Below are positions 36,135-47,807 of a stretch of 64,000 nucleotides of DNA, in pieces. The stretch is from Stomoxys calcitrans (taxonomy: Eukaryota; Arthropoda; Insecta; Diptera; Muscidae). How positions within the stretch are numbered: the first letter of the stretch is position 1; every line of letters begins with the position of its first letter. The stretch covers positions 190,033,437 through 190,097,436 of the forward strand of contig NC_081554.1 in NCBI RefSeq assembly GCF_963082655.1, read 5' to 3'. Both the position numbers and the translations under genes were made by a program. Below the pieces are notes generated by a model. That model searched no databases. It saw only the letters and a program-made list of their open reading frames with translations, and was not told the origin of the DNA.

Positions 36135-37482
36135 TAAAAAAAAAGAAAAAAATGTATGAGCGTGCTAAGTTCGGCTGGACCGAATCTTATATACCCTCCA
36201 CCATTGATCGCATTTGTCGAGTTCCATGCGCGGTATCTCTTTTTAGGCAAACAGGCAAACATTGTAGAAGTCATTGTATAATATTTCAGTTCATTCGGAT
36301 AAGAATTTCGCCTTGTAGGGGCTCAATAAGCAAAATCGGGAGATAGGTTTATATGGGAGTTGTATCAAGCTATTGATCGATTCAGACCATTTTAAACACG
36401 CTTGTTGAAGGTCATGAGGGAAGCCGTTGTAGAAAATTTCAGCCAAATCAGATGAGAATTGCGCCTTCTAGAGGTTCAAGAAGTCAAGATCCCAGATCGG
36501 CGTATATGGCAGCTATATCAGGTTCTATACCGATTTACGCCATACTTAGCACAGTTATTGAAAGTCATAACAAAACACCTCATGCAAAAGTTCAGCAAAA
36601 TCGGATGGGAATTGCGCCCTCTAGTGGCTCAAGAAGTCAAGATCCAAGATCGGTTTATATGGCAGCTATATCAAAATATGGACCGATGCAAACCATACTT
36701 AGCGTAGTTGTTGGAAGTGCTACCAAAACACTACGTGCGAAATTCCAGTTAAATTGGACCAGAATTGCACCCTCTACAGGCTCAAGAAGTCAAGACCCAA
36801 AATCGGTTTATATGACAGCTATATCATAATATGAACGGATTCAAACCATACTTAGCGTAGTTGTTGAAAGTGTTATCAAAACACCACGGGCAAAATTTCA
36901 ATAAAATCTGATAAGAATTGCGCCCTCTAGAGGCTCAAGAAATCAAGACCCACGATCGGTTTATATGACAGCTATATCCAAACATGGACCGATTTAAACC
37001 ATACTTAGCGTAGTTGTTGGAAGTGCTACCAAAACACTACGGTCAAAATTTCAGCCAAATCGAGAAGTCAAGACCCAAGATCGGTTTATATTGCAGCTAT
37101 ATCAAAACATGGACCGAATTGGCCCATTTACAATACCAACTGACCTACACTAATAAAAAGTATTTGTGCAAAATTTCAAGCGGCTAGCTTTACTTCTTCG
37201 AAAGTTAGCGTGCTTTCGACAGACAGACGAACGGACGGACAGACGGACGGACATGGCTAAATCGACCAAAAGTCCAAAAATTTCAGCCGGCTTGCTTTAC
37301 GCATTCGACAGCGATCGTGATTTCGACAGACGGACGTATATGGCTAAATTGACTCAGAATGTTGAGACGAACGAGGATACAAAAATTTTGTGTGGTCGCA
37401 GATCAATATTTTGGAATGTTCCAAACGATATGACTAGATTAGGAACCCCCCCATCTTATGTTGGTGGGTATAAAAGGTATTA
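36135..37482 (+). repeat. Family A INE-1-like element
   Basis: The hairpin terminus GTGCTAAGTTCGGCTGGACC is followed by TATATACCCTCCACCATTG. About five 153 bp units lead to the distal block (GACGGACGGACATGGCTAAA twice). It ends CATCTTATGTTGGTGGGTAT. Two frames stay open across several units: one reads APSRGSRSQDPRSAYMAAIS with 51-residue spacing. Confidence 0.8.
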
Positions 37483-38130
37483 AGTTCGGCAGTGGCAGAC
37501 TTTTTATAAGTTAATCACCACCGCGATATCATTTCTCCCACTCTGTATTTGGTCTGACCATGCTCTGCGTTTCAAATTATGAGAGCAGTGCAAATAACGA
37601 ATGGTGAGTTACAGTTTCACAACTGGCTTATTAGAATTACAGAGCGACTGCTGGCTGTTGGTTGAACTGAGTATCCAAACAAAAGCGAGGATAGTTTCGC
37701 CGTCCGATCGTTCTCTATGAGAATGTTTCTTGGTCGGCTGCCGTAACTTAAATCCCCTCAAATTTTGTTTGGATGCTCAGTTCAAAAACACCACTTGGTA
37801 CAGAAGTTTTAACACGTCAGTATACCTCACAAATTTAGCCAGTACTAGTAGTTTACGTTGTGGTTTGAACCCATGCGTTCGGCGTCATTGGCGGACATGC
37901 TCTGCGCCACGATCTTTATGGTTGCTTTATCCAAGTATGGTCCGATATTGGTCGTTCGGAAATTTAACCTGCTTATTGAAGAAATATGGATCTGTGCCAA
38001 AGTTTTGTTCAATATATCAATTTTAGAAGGCTGTAGCTTGATTAAAATAGACGGACGGACAGACACGCGAACATAGTGAAATCATCTAAGAATTTTACAA
38101 CAATCAATAGTTGGTATAAAAATCAAATTA
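37483..38130. repeat. Mixed INE-1-like fragments
   Basis: A TTAAGTTCGGCAGTGGCAGA terminus is followed by unfamiliar sequence and then a family C distal piece (TTATCCAAGTATGGTCCGAT, AATAGACGGACGGACAGACA). Confidence 0.5.
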
Positions 38131-39214
38131 AACTGCGTTTCCTTATGTACCTTAATACATGAGCTGTAGAAAGAAACCCCATTCCATTCTGTGGATATGG
38201 AATAATTATGCATTCTATTTTCATGTATGTGTCTTAAGTCTTTTGTTTTAAATATGCTAACTTATTGTTTGCCCAAAAAATAACAAACAATTTATTTTTC
38301 TTAATTGATATTATTTAACTCATTTAAATACTAAAAATAAAATCTCCAAATATGTTCCTTGGTGGAAAAAAAAACTCAAAATTTAACCAGGAAGTATCAT
38401 TGAGCAACATTTTGTTACTTTGAAATAACAAGTTTTTATAATTATATTTATTATATAAAAAATAGACATTAAAGTCCATCAATTGTCGAGGTTTGTCTGC
38501 CTCGTTTATGATAATCTTAAAAATCTTTTAAGTTTTATATTCCATTGGTGTTTTGCAGCAACTTTCCTCCATAGTCCTGTATTTCAACATTTTGATGATT
38601 TTTTCTTGCCCCAGAGATAAATAAATCTCTGTGCTTTTGACCGATTGACTTACAGACCGTTGAATGTTAGTGTTTCTTGATGCTGCTAAAAAGTTGAAAA
38701 AGCAACAATTTCGATTTGCTATAACAACTTTTTTTGATGGTGTATTAAACAGTTTTTTTCCATCTCGATGTTTATTTGGCTTTACAAATGCGCCAGAAAA
38801 GAAATGAGAGTGTTATACTAAATTTCCTGATTTTCTAGGAGGGTGGTGTTAAATAACGGCTAAAGTGAGCGCTTCGCGGTGATATGATTTAATGGAACTA
38901 GTTTTAGTATTTTGGAAAGCAATTAATCTCCATAGGCATTAGTTGACAAATAAACACTTCAAATTAATGGCGATTGCAACTTTGTTAACGTATTTCCAAA
39001 AATGGTTGAGGAAATTTTTGATTTGCATATTATGTAATTACAAAAATTGGGAACTGTTTTCCTGCCAAAAGATGCTTGTTATCCTTAATTTAGCTATTAA
39101 TGACATTAAAATAGTTTTGTCAACTTATGAACATAGCTAAACTTTTTAACGATTTGCGTATTGGAGGAAATATGTTCAATTTCAAATCCAAATGTCAGTG
39201 GAATCTTGTAAATT
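38131..39214. other. Unique A+T-rich DNA
   Basis: No gene or repeat, apart from one dispersed-motif copy (GTGTCTTAAGTCTTTTG at about 38229). Confidence 0.45.
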
Positions 39215-39525
39215 GAGGTTACAATAGGTTAGGTTGGGTTGAATGGTATGCCCACCAAAGGCGAGTTCACTCGGAGGCCAGTTTGGCCCACACGAATAAA
39301 AGAAAGACAGGAGGAATGGAGAACCCGAGCGGGGGTTGAAGAAACGCCCGTCCTCACACAAGCACAGATGTATCTACGCCGGAGCTTATGGCAACCCCCG
39401 TCGGAACCATCCTGTTCCTTCAACAAACCTCAAGAGACATACAAGAGGTACATTTGCAAGTTCATCAAGATCACAGAAGAAATGGCTCTTCATAAAGGAG
39501 AGCCTTCGTGTCTGCAGACCCGGAC

Positions 39526-40700
39526 AAGAACACAGCAAGTGTTAAATAGTCTCCTCCTCGTCCTCATGGAGGCAACTCCTATAGAAGTCATTGTGCGGTA
39601 TCCCCATGCTACCGACGCCGCCCTGGCCATCCCCTCTACTGTGTTAAGTATTTCGACAAGAAAGACCGATGACTGGTCCGCCCGGCGCAGACGACCCCTC
39701 CTGGCGCACTCGTCCGTCCGGTCAAGAACACAGCAAGTGCTCAATAGTCTCCTCCTCATCCTCATAGAGACAATTCCTACAGAAGTCATTCTGCGGTATC
39801 CCCATGCGTGCCGCCATGCGGCCTATGACACAGTGTCCGGTTATGAACGCTGTCAAGGTACTCATCGTCCTCTTATCGAACACCAGCAACTCTCTCATCC
39901 TTCTCTGGTCGATGACTGGCCATAGCGCCTTTGCAATTCAGCATCCATCCACCGAGTCAAACCTTGCCACCGACGCCGCCCTGGCCATCCCCTTTACTGT
40001 GTTCAATATCTCGACAAATGGCACGTATGCAAGACCGATGACTGGTCCACCCGGTGCAGATGACCCCTCCTGGCGCACTCGTCCGTCCGGACAAGAACAC
40101 AGCAAGTGCCCAATTTTCTCCACCTCATCATCATCGAGGCCACTCCTACAGAAGTCATGGTGCGGTATCCCCATGCGCGCTGCCATGCGGTCTATGCGGC
40201 TTATGGCACAGTGTCCGGTTACGACCCCTGTCAAGGTACTCATCGACCTCTTATCGAACGCCAGCAACTCCCTCGTCCTTCTCTGGTCGATGACTGGGCA
40301 TAACAGTCATCAGTTGTAGTCCGACAACCATCCACCGAGTCCCAGCTCTCCACCAACGATGCCCTGACCATCCCCTCTACTGTGTTCAGAAGCCAAAAAA
40401 TAGCACGTAAGCAAGACCGATGACTGGTCCGCCCGGCACAGCTCCCCAGCAAGGAAAGCTTACGTCTCTGCATACCCGGACAAGAACACAGCAAGTGCTC
40501 AATATTCTCCACCTCATCCTTATCGAGGCCACTCCTACAGAAGTCATTGTGTGGTACCTCTATGCGCGCCGACATGCGGTCTATGGCACAGTGTCCGGTT
40601 ATGACCCCTGTCAAGGTACTCATCGACCCCTTATCGAACGCCAGCAACACCCTCGTCCTTCTCTGGTTGATGACTGGCCATAGTGTCGTTGCAGTCCTGC
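39526..40700 (-). repeat. Four-copy array of the LINE C-terminal segment
   Basis: AAGAACACAGCAAGTG occurs at 39526, 39724, 40093 and 40482 (spacings 198, 369 and 389), with flanking sequence repeated in the same order. The array covers the end of RNase H and the cysteine knuckle. Confidence 0.85.
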
Positions 40701-41390
40701 AACCATCCACAGAGTCCCACTTCACCACCGACGCCGCCCTGACCATCCGCTCTACTGTGTTCAGTAGCAAGACCGATGACTGGTCCGCCCGGCGCAGACG
40801 ACCCCTACTGGAGCACTCGTCCGCCCTCTCATTTCCTGGAATATCCTCACGTCCAGGAACCCATGCCAGCGTCACATCGTGGGCCCGGAGGCTATTCAGG
40901 GACTCCAAACAATCCGTCATGCATCTCGACCTCACCATCCTCGACCCTAAGTCCTTGAGCGCCACCATACTGTCCACATAAATTCTGAGTTTCGAGGGCA
41001 GTAAGTCCCTTACCAGAATTTCTCATGCGGACACTGGAATGGCACAGACCTCTGCCTGAATGACAATGCACTCGTCCGGCAGTCTCAGAGACATACTGAT
41101 ATTGAGTACTTCAGAGTAGACCCCCAATCCAGTCTCTGACTCCATCTTGGAGCCGTCTGTGTAGATCGAGGTCTCATCCTCCTCAAATTCACCATTCGCC
41201 TTCCCTCTCAGGAAATCAAACCGCAAATGCCCTAACTTCAGTCGGCACTGGTACCAGGTAATCGGAGATCCTTCTCTATCTGCCCTCCGCATCCATAACA
41301 CCCAAAATCGAACTGTGGTCGCAACCATCCACCTACAGCATGCCGAACTCCCTCAGCGTAAGCGCGAGCCTGGCGGAGGCATTTCCAAAT

Positions 41391-42490
41391 ATAGGCCCCA
41401 ATGGGCTGCATATCCAGCAACGCCTCCAGGCCTGCCTGCGGTGCGGATCTCAGTGCCCCTGTGAGTCCATCTTGGAGCCATCTGTGTAGATCGAGGTCTC
41501 ATCCTCTCCAAGTCTACCATTCGGCTTCCATTCGTCCCTTTCAGGAAATCAAATCGCGAATGCCCTCACTCCAGTCGGCACTGGTGGAAGGTAGGCCGAG
41601 ATCCTTCTCAGTCTACCCTCCGCATGCATAACAACCAGAATCGAAATGTGGTCGCAACCATCTTCCTTCAGCATGCCAAGCTCCCTCAGCTTAAACGCGA
41701 CCCTGGCGGCGCAGTTCCAAATATAGGCCCCAATGGGCTGCATATCCAGCAACGCCTCCAGGCCTGCCTGCGGTGCGGATCTCAGTGCCCCTGTGAGCCC
41801 ATCTTGGAGCCATTTGTGTAGATCGAGGTCTCATCCTCTCCAAGTCTACCATTCGCTCTCCATTCGTCCCTCTCAGGAAATCAAATCGCGAATGCCCTAA
41901 CTTTAGTCGGCACTGGTACCAGGTAGTCGGAGATCCTCCTCAGTACCCTCCTCATCCGAATGCCCTCACTCCAGTCGGCACTGATGGCAGGTAGTCCGAG
42001 ATCCTCCTCAGTCTACCCTCCGCATCCAGAACACCCAGAATCGAACTGAGGTCGCAACCATCCTCCTTCAGCATGCCGAGCTCCCTCAGCCTAAGCGCGA
42101 GCCTGGCGGCGGAGTTCCAAATATAGGCCCCAATGGGCTGCATATCCAGCAACGCCTCTAGGCCTGCCTGCCGTGCGGATTTCAGTGCCCCTGTAAGTCC
42201 ATCTTGGAGCCATTTGTGTAGATCAAGGTCTCATCCCCCTCAAGTACACCATTCGCCCTCCATTCGTCCCTCTTAGGAAATCAAATGGCAAATATCCTCA
42301 CTTCAGTCGGCAACTGTGTCAGGTAGTCGGAGATTCCCCTCAGTCTACCCTCCTCATCCATAACACCTAGAATCCAACTGGGGTCGCAACCATTCTCCTT
42401 CAGCATGCCGAGCTCCCTCAGCCTAAGCGCGAGCCTGGCGGCGCAGTTCCAAACATAGGCGCCAATGGGCTGCATGTGCAGCATCGCCTC
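41391..42490 (-). repeat. Four-copy tandem array of the LINE thumb segment
   Basis: ATAGGCCCCAATGGGCTGCA-type sequence starts at 41391, 41723, 42123 and 42454 (spacings 332, 400 and 331). The longer middle unit contains an extra 68 bp duplication around 41890-42030 (CGAATGCCCTAACTTTAGTC and CGAATGCCCTCACTCCAGTC). Confidence 0.9.
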
Positions 42491-42855
42491 CTGGCCTGCC
42501 TGCGATGCAGATCTTATGTCCCTGTGATCCCGATGCAGGCCAATCTCTGGACCTTCTCGTACTCTCTCGCATGAGACCTCTTCCCTACGGCATTCCACCA
42601 TACCAGTGCCCCATAGCCCAGTACTGGTCTCACGATGGCCGTATACATTCAATAAACCATCTTAGGAGTTACCCCCCACTTCCTACCAAACATCCTCCTG
42701 CAGGAGTAAAAAGCGCACAGTGCCTTACGGCTTCTTTCCTTGGTGTTTCTTTTCCAGGACAGTTTCAAATCGAGGACTATGCCTAGGTACTTCGCCTCCT
42801 TCGACAGCCGCAGGGTGACCCTGTCCAAGGACGGGGGTCTGAACTACGGTATTTT

Positions 42856-43296
42856 CTATCTACGCGTGAAGAGCACCAGCTCCATCTTTCCTGGGTTGGT
42901 CCTCAACCCATTTCTGGTAGCCCATCGCGACAACTTTCTCAGTGACCCTTCCATGATCTCGCTGATCGACGACAGAAACTTGCCTCGGGCAAGCAGCACA
43001 ACATCGTCCGCATAAGCGATAATCCTCGTGATATCCCCATCGAGCTTCCCTGGGTTGATCCTCAACCTATTTCTGGTAGCCCATCGCGACAATCTTCTCA
43101 GTGACCCTTCCATGATCTCGCTGATCGACGACAGAAACTTGCCTCGGGAAAGCAGCACGACGTCGTCCGCATAAACGATAATCTTCGTGCCATCCCCACC
43201 GAGATCCATCAGAATTTCATTAATCACGAGATTCCATAGAATCGGCGAGAACACCCCTCTTTGGGGTGTTCCTCTGGTCACCCGTCGTCTAACCAC
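42856..43296 (-). pseudogene. Reverse transcriptase palm with in-frame duplicated YADD block
   Basis: This is one uninterrupted frame of 146 residues. The block from YADDVVLL through GKFLSSISEIMEGSLR and LSRWATRN to NPGK occurs twice. The DNA repeat starts at 42890 and 43049, so the unit is 159 bp or exactly 53 codons, and the frame survives. A working RT has one such block. Confidence 0.9.
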
Positions 43297-43560
43297 ACTA
43301 TCGCCCAGGTTCGCTTAACCATAAAGTATATTATTGGTCCACTGGGAGATTAAGGGGTGAATCCCCGTGCGGTCTAGTGCGGCGACTATCGCCCCTATCT
43401 ACACATTGAAGGCACCCTCAATATCCAAGAAGGCCACCAAAGTGTATTCCTTCTGTGGGAGAGACGTCTCGACCTCCTGTACCACCTGGTAAAGGGCCGT
43501 CTCCACCGACCTTCCTTTGAGGTATGCGTGTTGTGACCCACTGAAGTTTTACGGCATGAG

Positions 43561-44784
43561 ATTACAATGGTATGTAGAAATTATATCGGACAGACAGACG
43601 GATGGACAAACATGCAATTAATTTATAAATGTATTTTTGAAGAAATCAAACTATCGACTTGAAATTTTGTATGAAAATCAAAATTCGAGGATAAACATTC
43701 TTGCCCAGTTTTTCAAAAAAGAAAAATCTAATTTGCTAATTTTTCGCACCAAAAGCTTTAATTCTATCTCAAGGAAATTTTTCATGAAATATCCTTTGGA
43801 ATTGAGCTTTGATGTTATGGGGCCTTCATAAATGCCTTCATTTGTTGCAAATTGAAAGTTACATTTGAAATTGTTACACCCAAGTATCTACACTATTGCA
43901 ACCCTAACTAACGATCACTAGATATCATTCTAACATTCTCTTATTCCCCCCCAGAAACTTAGCCCATTTGACCGCATTGCATCATTGCAGCTTGCCGAAG
44001 CAGGAAATGCAAAATAATTTCCATAAATTGAAACAAACATGAATAGTTTTAATTTTCTGGTTGCCCCCAAAATGCAAATTACCTATGGCCCAATGTTATG
44101 CCATGACCATACCTCCCAATCTCTTACAGCCCAACGGCAAACGATTTGCCTTTCCAAAAACCCATACATAGCCCCCAAAGTGGTAATTTTTTAAATCACA
44201 TATTTTTTAGTATTCTATTTTGTTATTGCCTTTGCACTAAACCAAAACATTTGCTGGGAAACTTGTTTGTTTTTCCTTAGCCTTTCGCTTAAACAAAAAA
44301 AAAAAAACGAAAAGCTATACAAAAATATTTTGTCTGACAATATCTTAAATTGAAATCTTAAGTTCATTAAACACCCAACCATGATCTTGTACTACAGAGG
44401 CGAGCGAGAGTACAAATAACAGCTACCTTGATTGACTTTAAGACAAATAACCAAAAAATTGCAAGAAAAACACACACTTGTAATACAAAACGATTTAAAA
44501 AAAAATAAAAATAAAATGAAACTGTACTAGCGTAGGTAAATGCCAAAGACAAAACGTTTCCTTACGCATGCGCCAGAGATCATGTTAAGCCATAATAGCA
44601 AATTAAAATTGGAAAAAAATAAACGCACCTGGCTTAGTTGTGGAAAAGTCTAAGCCTTGCTTACAAAAGTGTCTTTGAGTCATATGATGCAGGAGGGGAT
44701 CGTAAGGTAAAAGGATGCTGTTAGGGTATATCAAAAAAGGCCCAAACAGCAAATTTTTTTCGAAATTAAATCGACTAAAAAAAA
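43561..44784. other. Unique A+T-rich DNA
   Basis: Starts with a short INE-1-like relic (CGGACAGACAGACGGATGGA at 43590). No gene is recognised in the remainder. Confidence 0.45.
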
Positions 44785-46128
44785 AAACAAGTAAAAAGGC
44801 GTTAAGTTCGTCCCGGCCGAACTTTGGAACCCACCACCTCAAGTATATATGTAAACCACCTTTCATCAAATTCCAGTGAAAATTGCTTACCTTACGTCCC
44901 ATAGCAGTTATATCAATATATGATCCGATTTGGACCAAATACAAATAAGTACAAGTCATTGTTCAATTATATATAACAATATATTGGACTTTTTAGTAGC
45001 TATATCTAAAAATAAACCGATCTGAACCATATACAACATGGATGTCGAAAAGCCTAACATAAGTCAATGTGTCAAATTTCAGTTAAATCGGATTATAAAT
45101 GCGTTGCGTAGCTATATGACAGCTATATCCAAATCTTAATCGATCTGAGTGAAATTGAAGAAGGATGTCGAAAGGCCCAACACAGCTCACTGTCCCAAAT
45201 TGCGGCGACACCGGACAATAAATGCGCTTTTTCTGGCTAGAACTATGTCATTTCTGGATAGAACTATGTCATCGGCGATATCGGCTCCTTCCATGGGCCC
45301 AAGACCCTAAATCGGAGATCGGTCTATATGGCAGCTATATCCAAATCTTGATCGATCTGAGTGAAATTGAAGAAGTATGTCGAAGGGCCCAACACAGCTC
45401 ACTGTCCCAAATTGCGGCGACATCGGAAAATAAATGCGCTTTTTCTAGCCCCAAAACCTAAAATCTATATGGCAGCTATATCCAAATCTTGATCGATCTG
45501 TGCCATAATGCCGAACTATGTCAAGGGGTTTAACCTTACTCAATGTTCCAATTTTCAGCGACATCGGATAATAAGTGCGCCTTTTATGGGCCCAAGGCCC
45601 TAACTCGGAGGATCGGTCTATATGACAGCTATATCCAAATCTGGACCGATCTGAGCCAAATTGAAGAAGGATGTCGAAGGGCCTAACACAACTAACTGTC
45701 CCAAATTTCAGCAAAATCAGATAATAAATGTGGCTTTTATGGGCCTAAAATCCTAAATCGGCGGATCGGTCTATATGGCAGCTATATCCAAATCTGAACC
45801 AATCAGGACCAAATTGACGAAGGATTTCGAAGGGCCTAACACAACTCACTGTCCTAACTTTCAGCAAAATCGGATAATAAATGTGGCTTTTATGGGCCTA
45901 AGACCCTAAATCTGAGGATCGGTCTATATGGCAGCTATATCCAAATTTTGACCGATCTGGGCCAAATTGACGAAGGATGTCGAAGGGCCTAACAAATGGA
46001 CAAGAAAAGACTCCGTGCATAATTTCATCTCAATATCTCTATTTTTGAAGACTGCAGCGTGATTTCAACAGACAGACGGACGGACATGTCTAATCGTCTT
46101 AGATTGTGACGTTGATCAAGAATATATA
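44785..46128 (+). repeat. Family C INE-1-like element
   Basis: It starts ACAAGTAAAAAGGCGTTAAG, a hairpin TTCGTCCCGGCCGAA, then GAACCCACCACC. About seven units of 150 bp follow, then the distal ACAGACAGACGGACGGACAT and GATCAAGAATATATATA. It is cut by a MITE at its end. Confidence 0.8.
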
Positions 46129-46130
46129 TA

Positions 46131-46362
46131 TTGGGTTGCCCAAAAAGTAATTGCGGATTTTTTAAAAGAAAGTAAATGCATTTTTAATAAAACTTTAAAT
46201 GAACTTTAATCAAAAATACTTTTTTACACTTTTTTTCTAAAGCAAGCTAAAAATAACAGCTGATAATTGACAGAAAAAAGAATGCAATTACAGAGTAACA
46301 AGCAGTGAAAAAATTTGTCAACGCCGACTATATGAAAAATCCGCAATTACTTTTTGGGCAAA
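46131..46362 (+). mobile_element. Mariner-type MITE, right end shortened
   Basis: It starts TTGGGTTGCCCAAAAAGTAA after TA (46129-46130). The right terminal repeat stops at TTTTTGGGCAAA and the final bases are lost. Confidence 0.88.
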
Positions 46363-46388
46363 CTAGCTGCTATATAGACCGGTGGTAC

Positions 46389-47414
46389 GGGGTATTATAA
46401 CTAAGTGCATTTGTTTGTAACATCCAGAAGAAAGAGAGATAGACCCATTGATAAGTGTATCGATCGACTCAGAATCACTTTCTGATTCGATTCAGCTATG
46501 TCCGTCTGTCTTTCTGTCCATGTTAATTTGTGTACAAACTACAGGTCGCAATTTTCAACCAATCGTCTTCAAATTTGGCATTTGAATGATTTTCGACCTA
46601 GAGACGAAGCCTATTGAAATTGGTAAAAATCGGTTCAGATTTGGATATAGCTCCCATATTTATATGTTCGTTCGATTTGCAATAATACAGCAATAAAATG
46701 GCCATTTGTTAACCGATTCGCTCGAAATTTGGCAGGAAAGATTTTCTAATGACCCTCGATATTAGTGGTGAATTTCATAGAAATCGGTTCGGATTTGGAT
46801 ATAACTCCCATAAATATATATTCTTCCGATTTGCAGCAATACAGCAATAAAATAGTCATTTGTTAACCGATTCTTTCGAAATTTGGCAGGAAAGATTTTC
46901 TTATGACCCTCGATGTTAGTGGTGAATTTCATAGAAATCGGTTCAGATTTGGATACAGCTCCCATATATATGTTCGTCCTATTTGCAGTAATACAGCAAT
47001 AAAATGGCCATTTGTTAACCGATTCGCTCGAAATTTGGCAGAAAAGATTTTCTTATGACTCTCGATATTAGTGGTAAGTTTCATAGAAATCGGTCCAGAT
47101 TTGGATATAGCTCCCACATATATGTTCGTCCGATTTGCAATAATTTAGCAATAAAATAGTCATTTGTTAACTGATTCTCTCTAAATTTGGCAGAAAGGAT
47201 TTTCTTATAAATCTCGATATTACTGGTGAATTTCATAGAAATCGGTTCAGATTTGGATATAGCTCCCATATATATGTTCGTCCGATTTGCAGTAATACAG
47301 CAATAAAATGGTCATTTGTTAACCGATTCGCTCGAAATTTGGCAGGAAGTATTTTCTTATAACTCTTGATATTACTGGCGAATTTCATAGAAATCGGTTC
47401 AGCTTAAGATATAG

Positions 47415-47447
<33 letters not shown>

Positions 47448-47807
47448 CGGCCGATTTTAACTCCTAGACCCACTGCAAGCGAATTTATTGACCAATCTTC
47501 CCAAAATTTTGTACAACGCTTTCCTCGACGACTTCCACAATATCCATTAAAGTTGATCGAAATCGGTTCATATTTAGATATAACTCCCATCTATATGTTC
47601 GTCACATTTTGGGTCATTTGCAACCGTTGTTATTACATTTTGAACATATTTGCTTTGCTCGAAATTTGGTACAGTAATTTTAATAACCTTTCTGAATACA
47701 TCCGCCGAGGTCCATCAAAATTGGTTCAGAATTAGATATACACCCTACCCTATAAGGTGTAGGGTATTATAAAGTCGGCACCGCTCGACTTTTGCCTTTC
47801 CTTACTG
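46389..47807 (-). repeat. Family D INE-1-like element with about 152 bp array
   Basis: The units (CATTTGTTAACCGATTCGCT, CGAAATTTGGCAGGAAAGAT, GGATATAGCTCCCATATATA) are spaced about 152 bp, five or more copies. The right end reads GTAGGGTATTATAAAGTCGG, CACCGCTCGAC and TTTGCCTTTCCTTACTG. The layout (hairpin, ATACCC box, array) parallels families A and C, with a different sequence. A TA microsatellite lies at 47422-47446. Confidence 0.75.

Larger units (their letters stand above)
39215..43560 (-). pseudogene. LINE of the R1/LOA-like group with reverse transcriptase and RNase H, internally duplicated
   Basis: On the minus strand, 43560-43300 carries RT sequence ahead of the palm (AFLDIEGAF-type). 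At 43296-42856 is VTRGTPQRGVFSPILWNLVI and then YADDVVLL twice. At 42650-41240 is the thumb region (ARLALRLRELGMLK, QPIGAYIWNCAA) in four tandem copies. At 41328-41023 is the start of RNase H (IYTDGSKMESETGLGVYSE), and 40977-40850 is its end (VTLAWVPGREDIPGNERADE). At 40800-39490 the C-terminal knuckle segment (HNDFCRSGLDKDEVENIEHL, LCSCP) recurs about four times. The 3' edge near 39215-39240 reads CCAACCTAACCTATTGTAAC on the element strand. No endonuclease part is present. Frames are broken, so it is not functional as it stands. Confidence 0.82.

Noticed and set aside
46762..47269. Short frames with MGAISKSEPISMKF peptides
   Set aside because: They occur once per 152-bp family D unit and are repeat artefacts.
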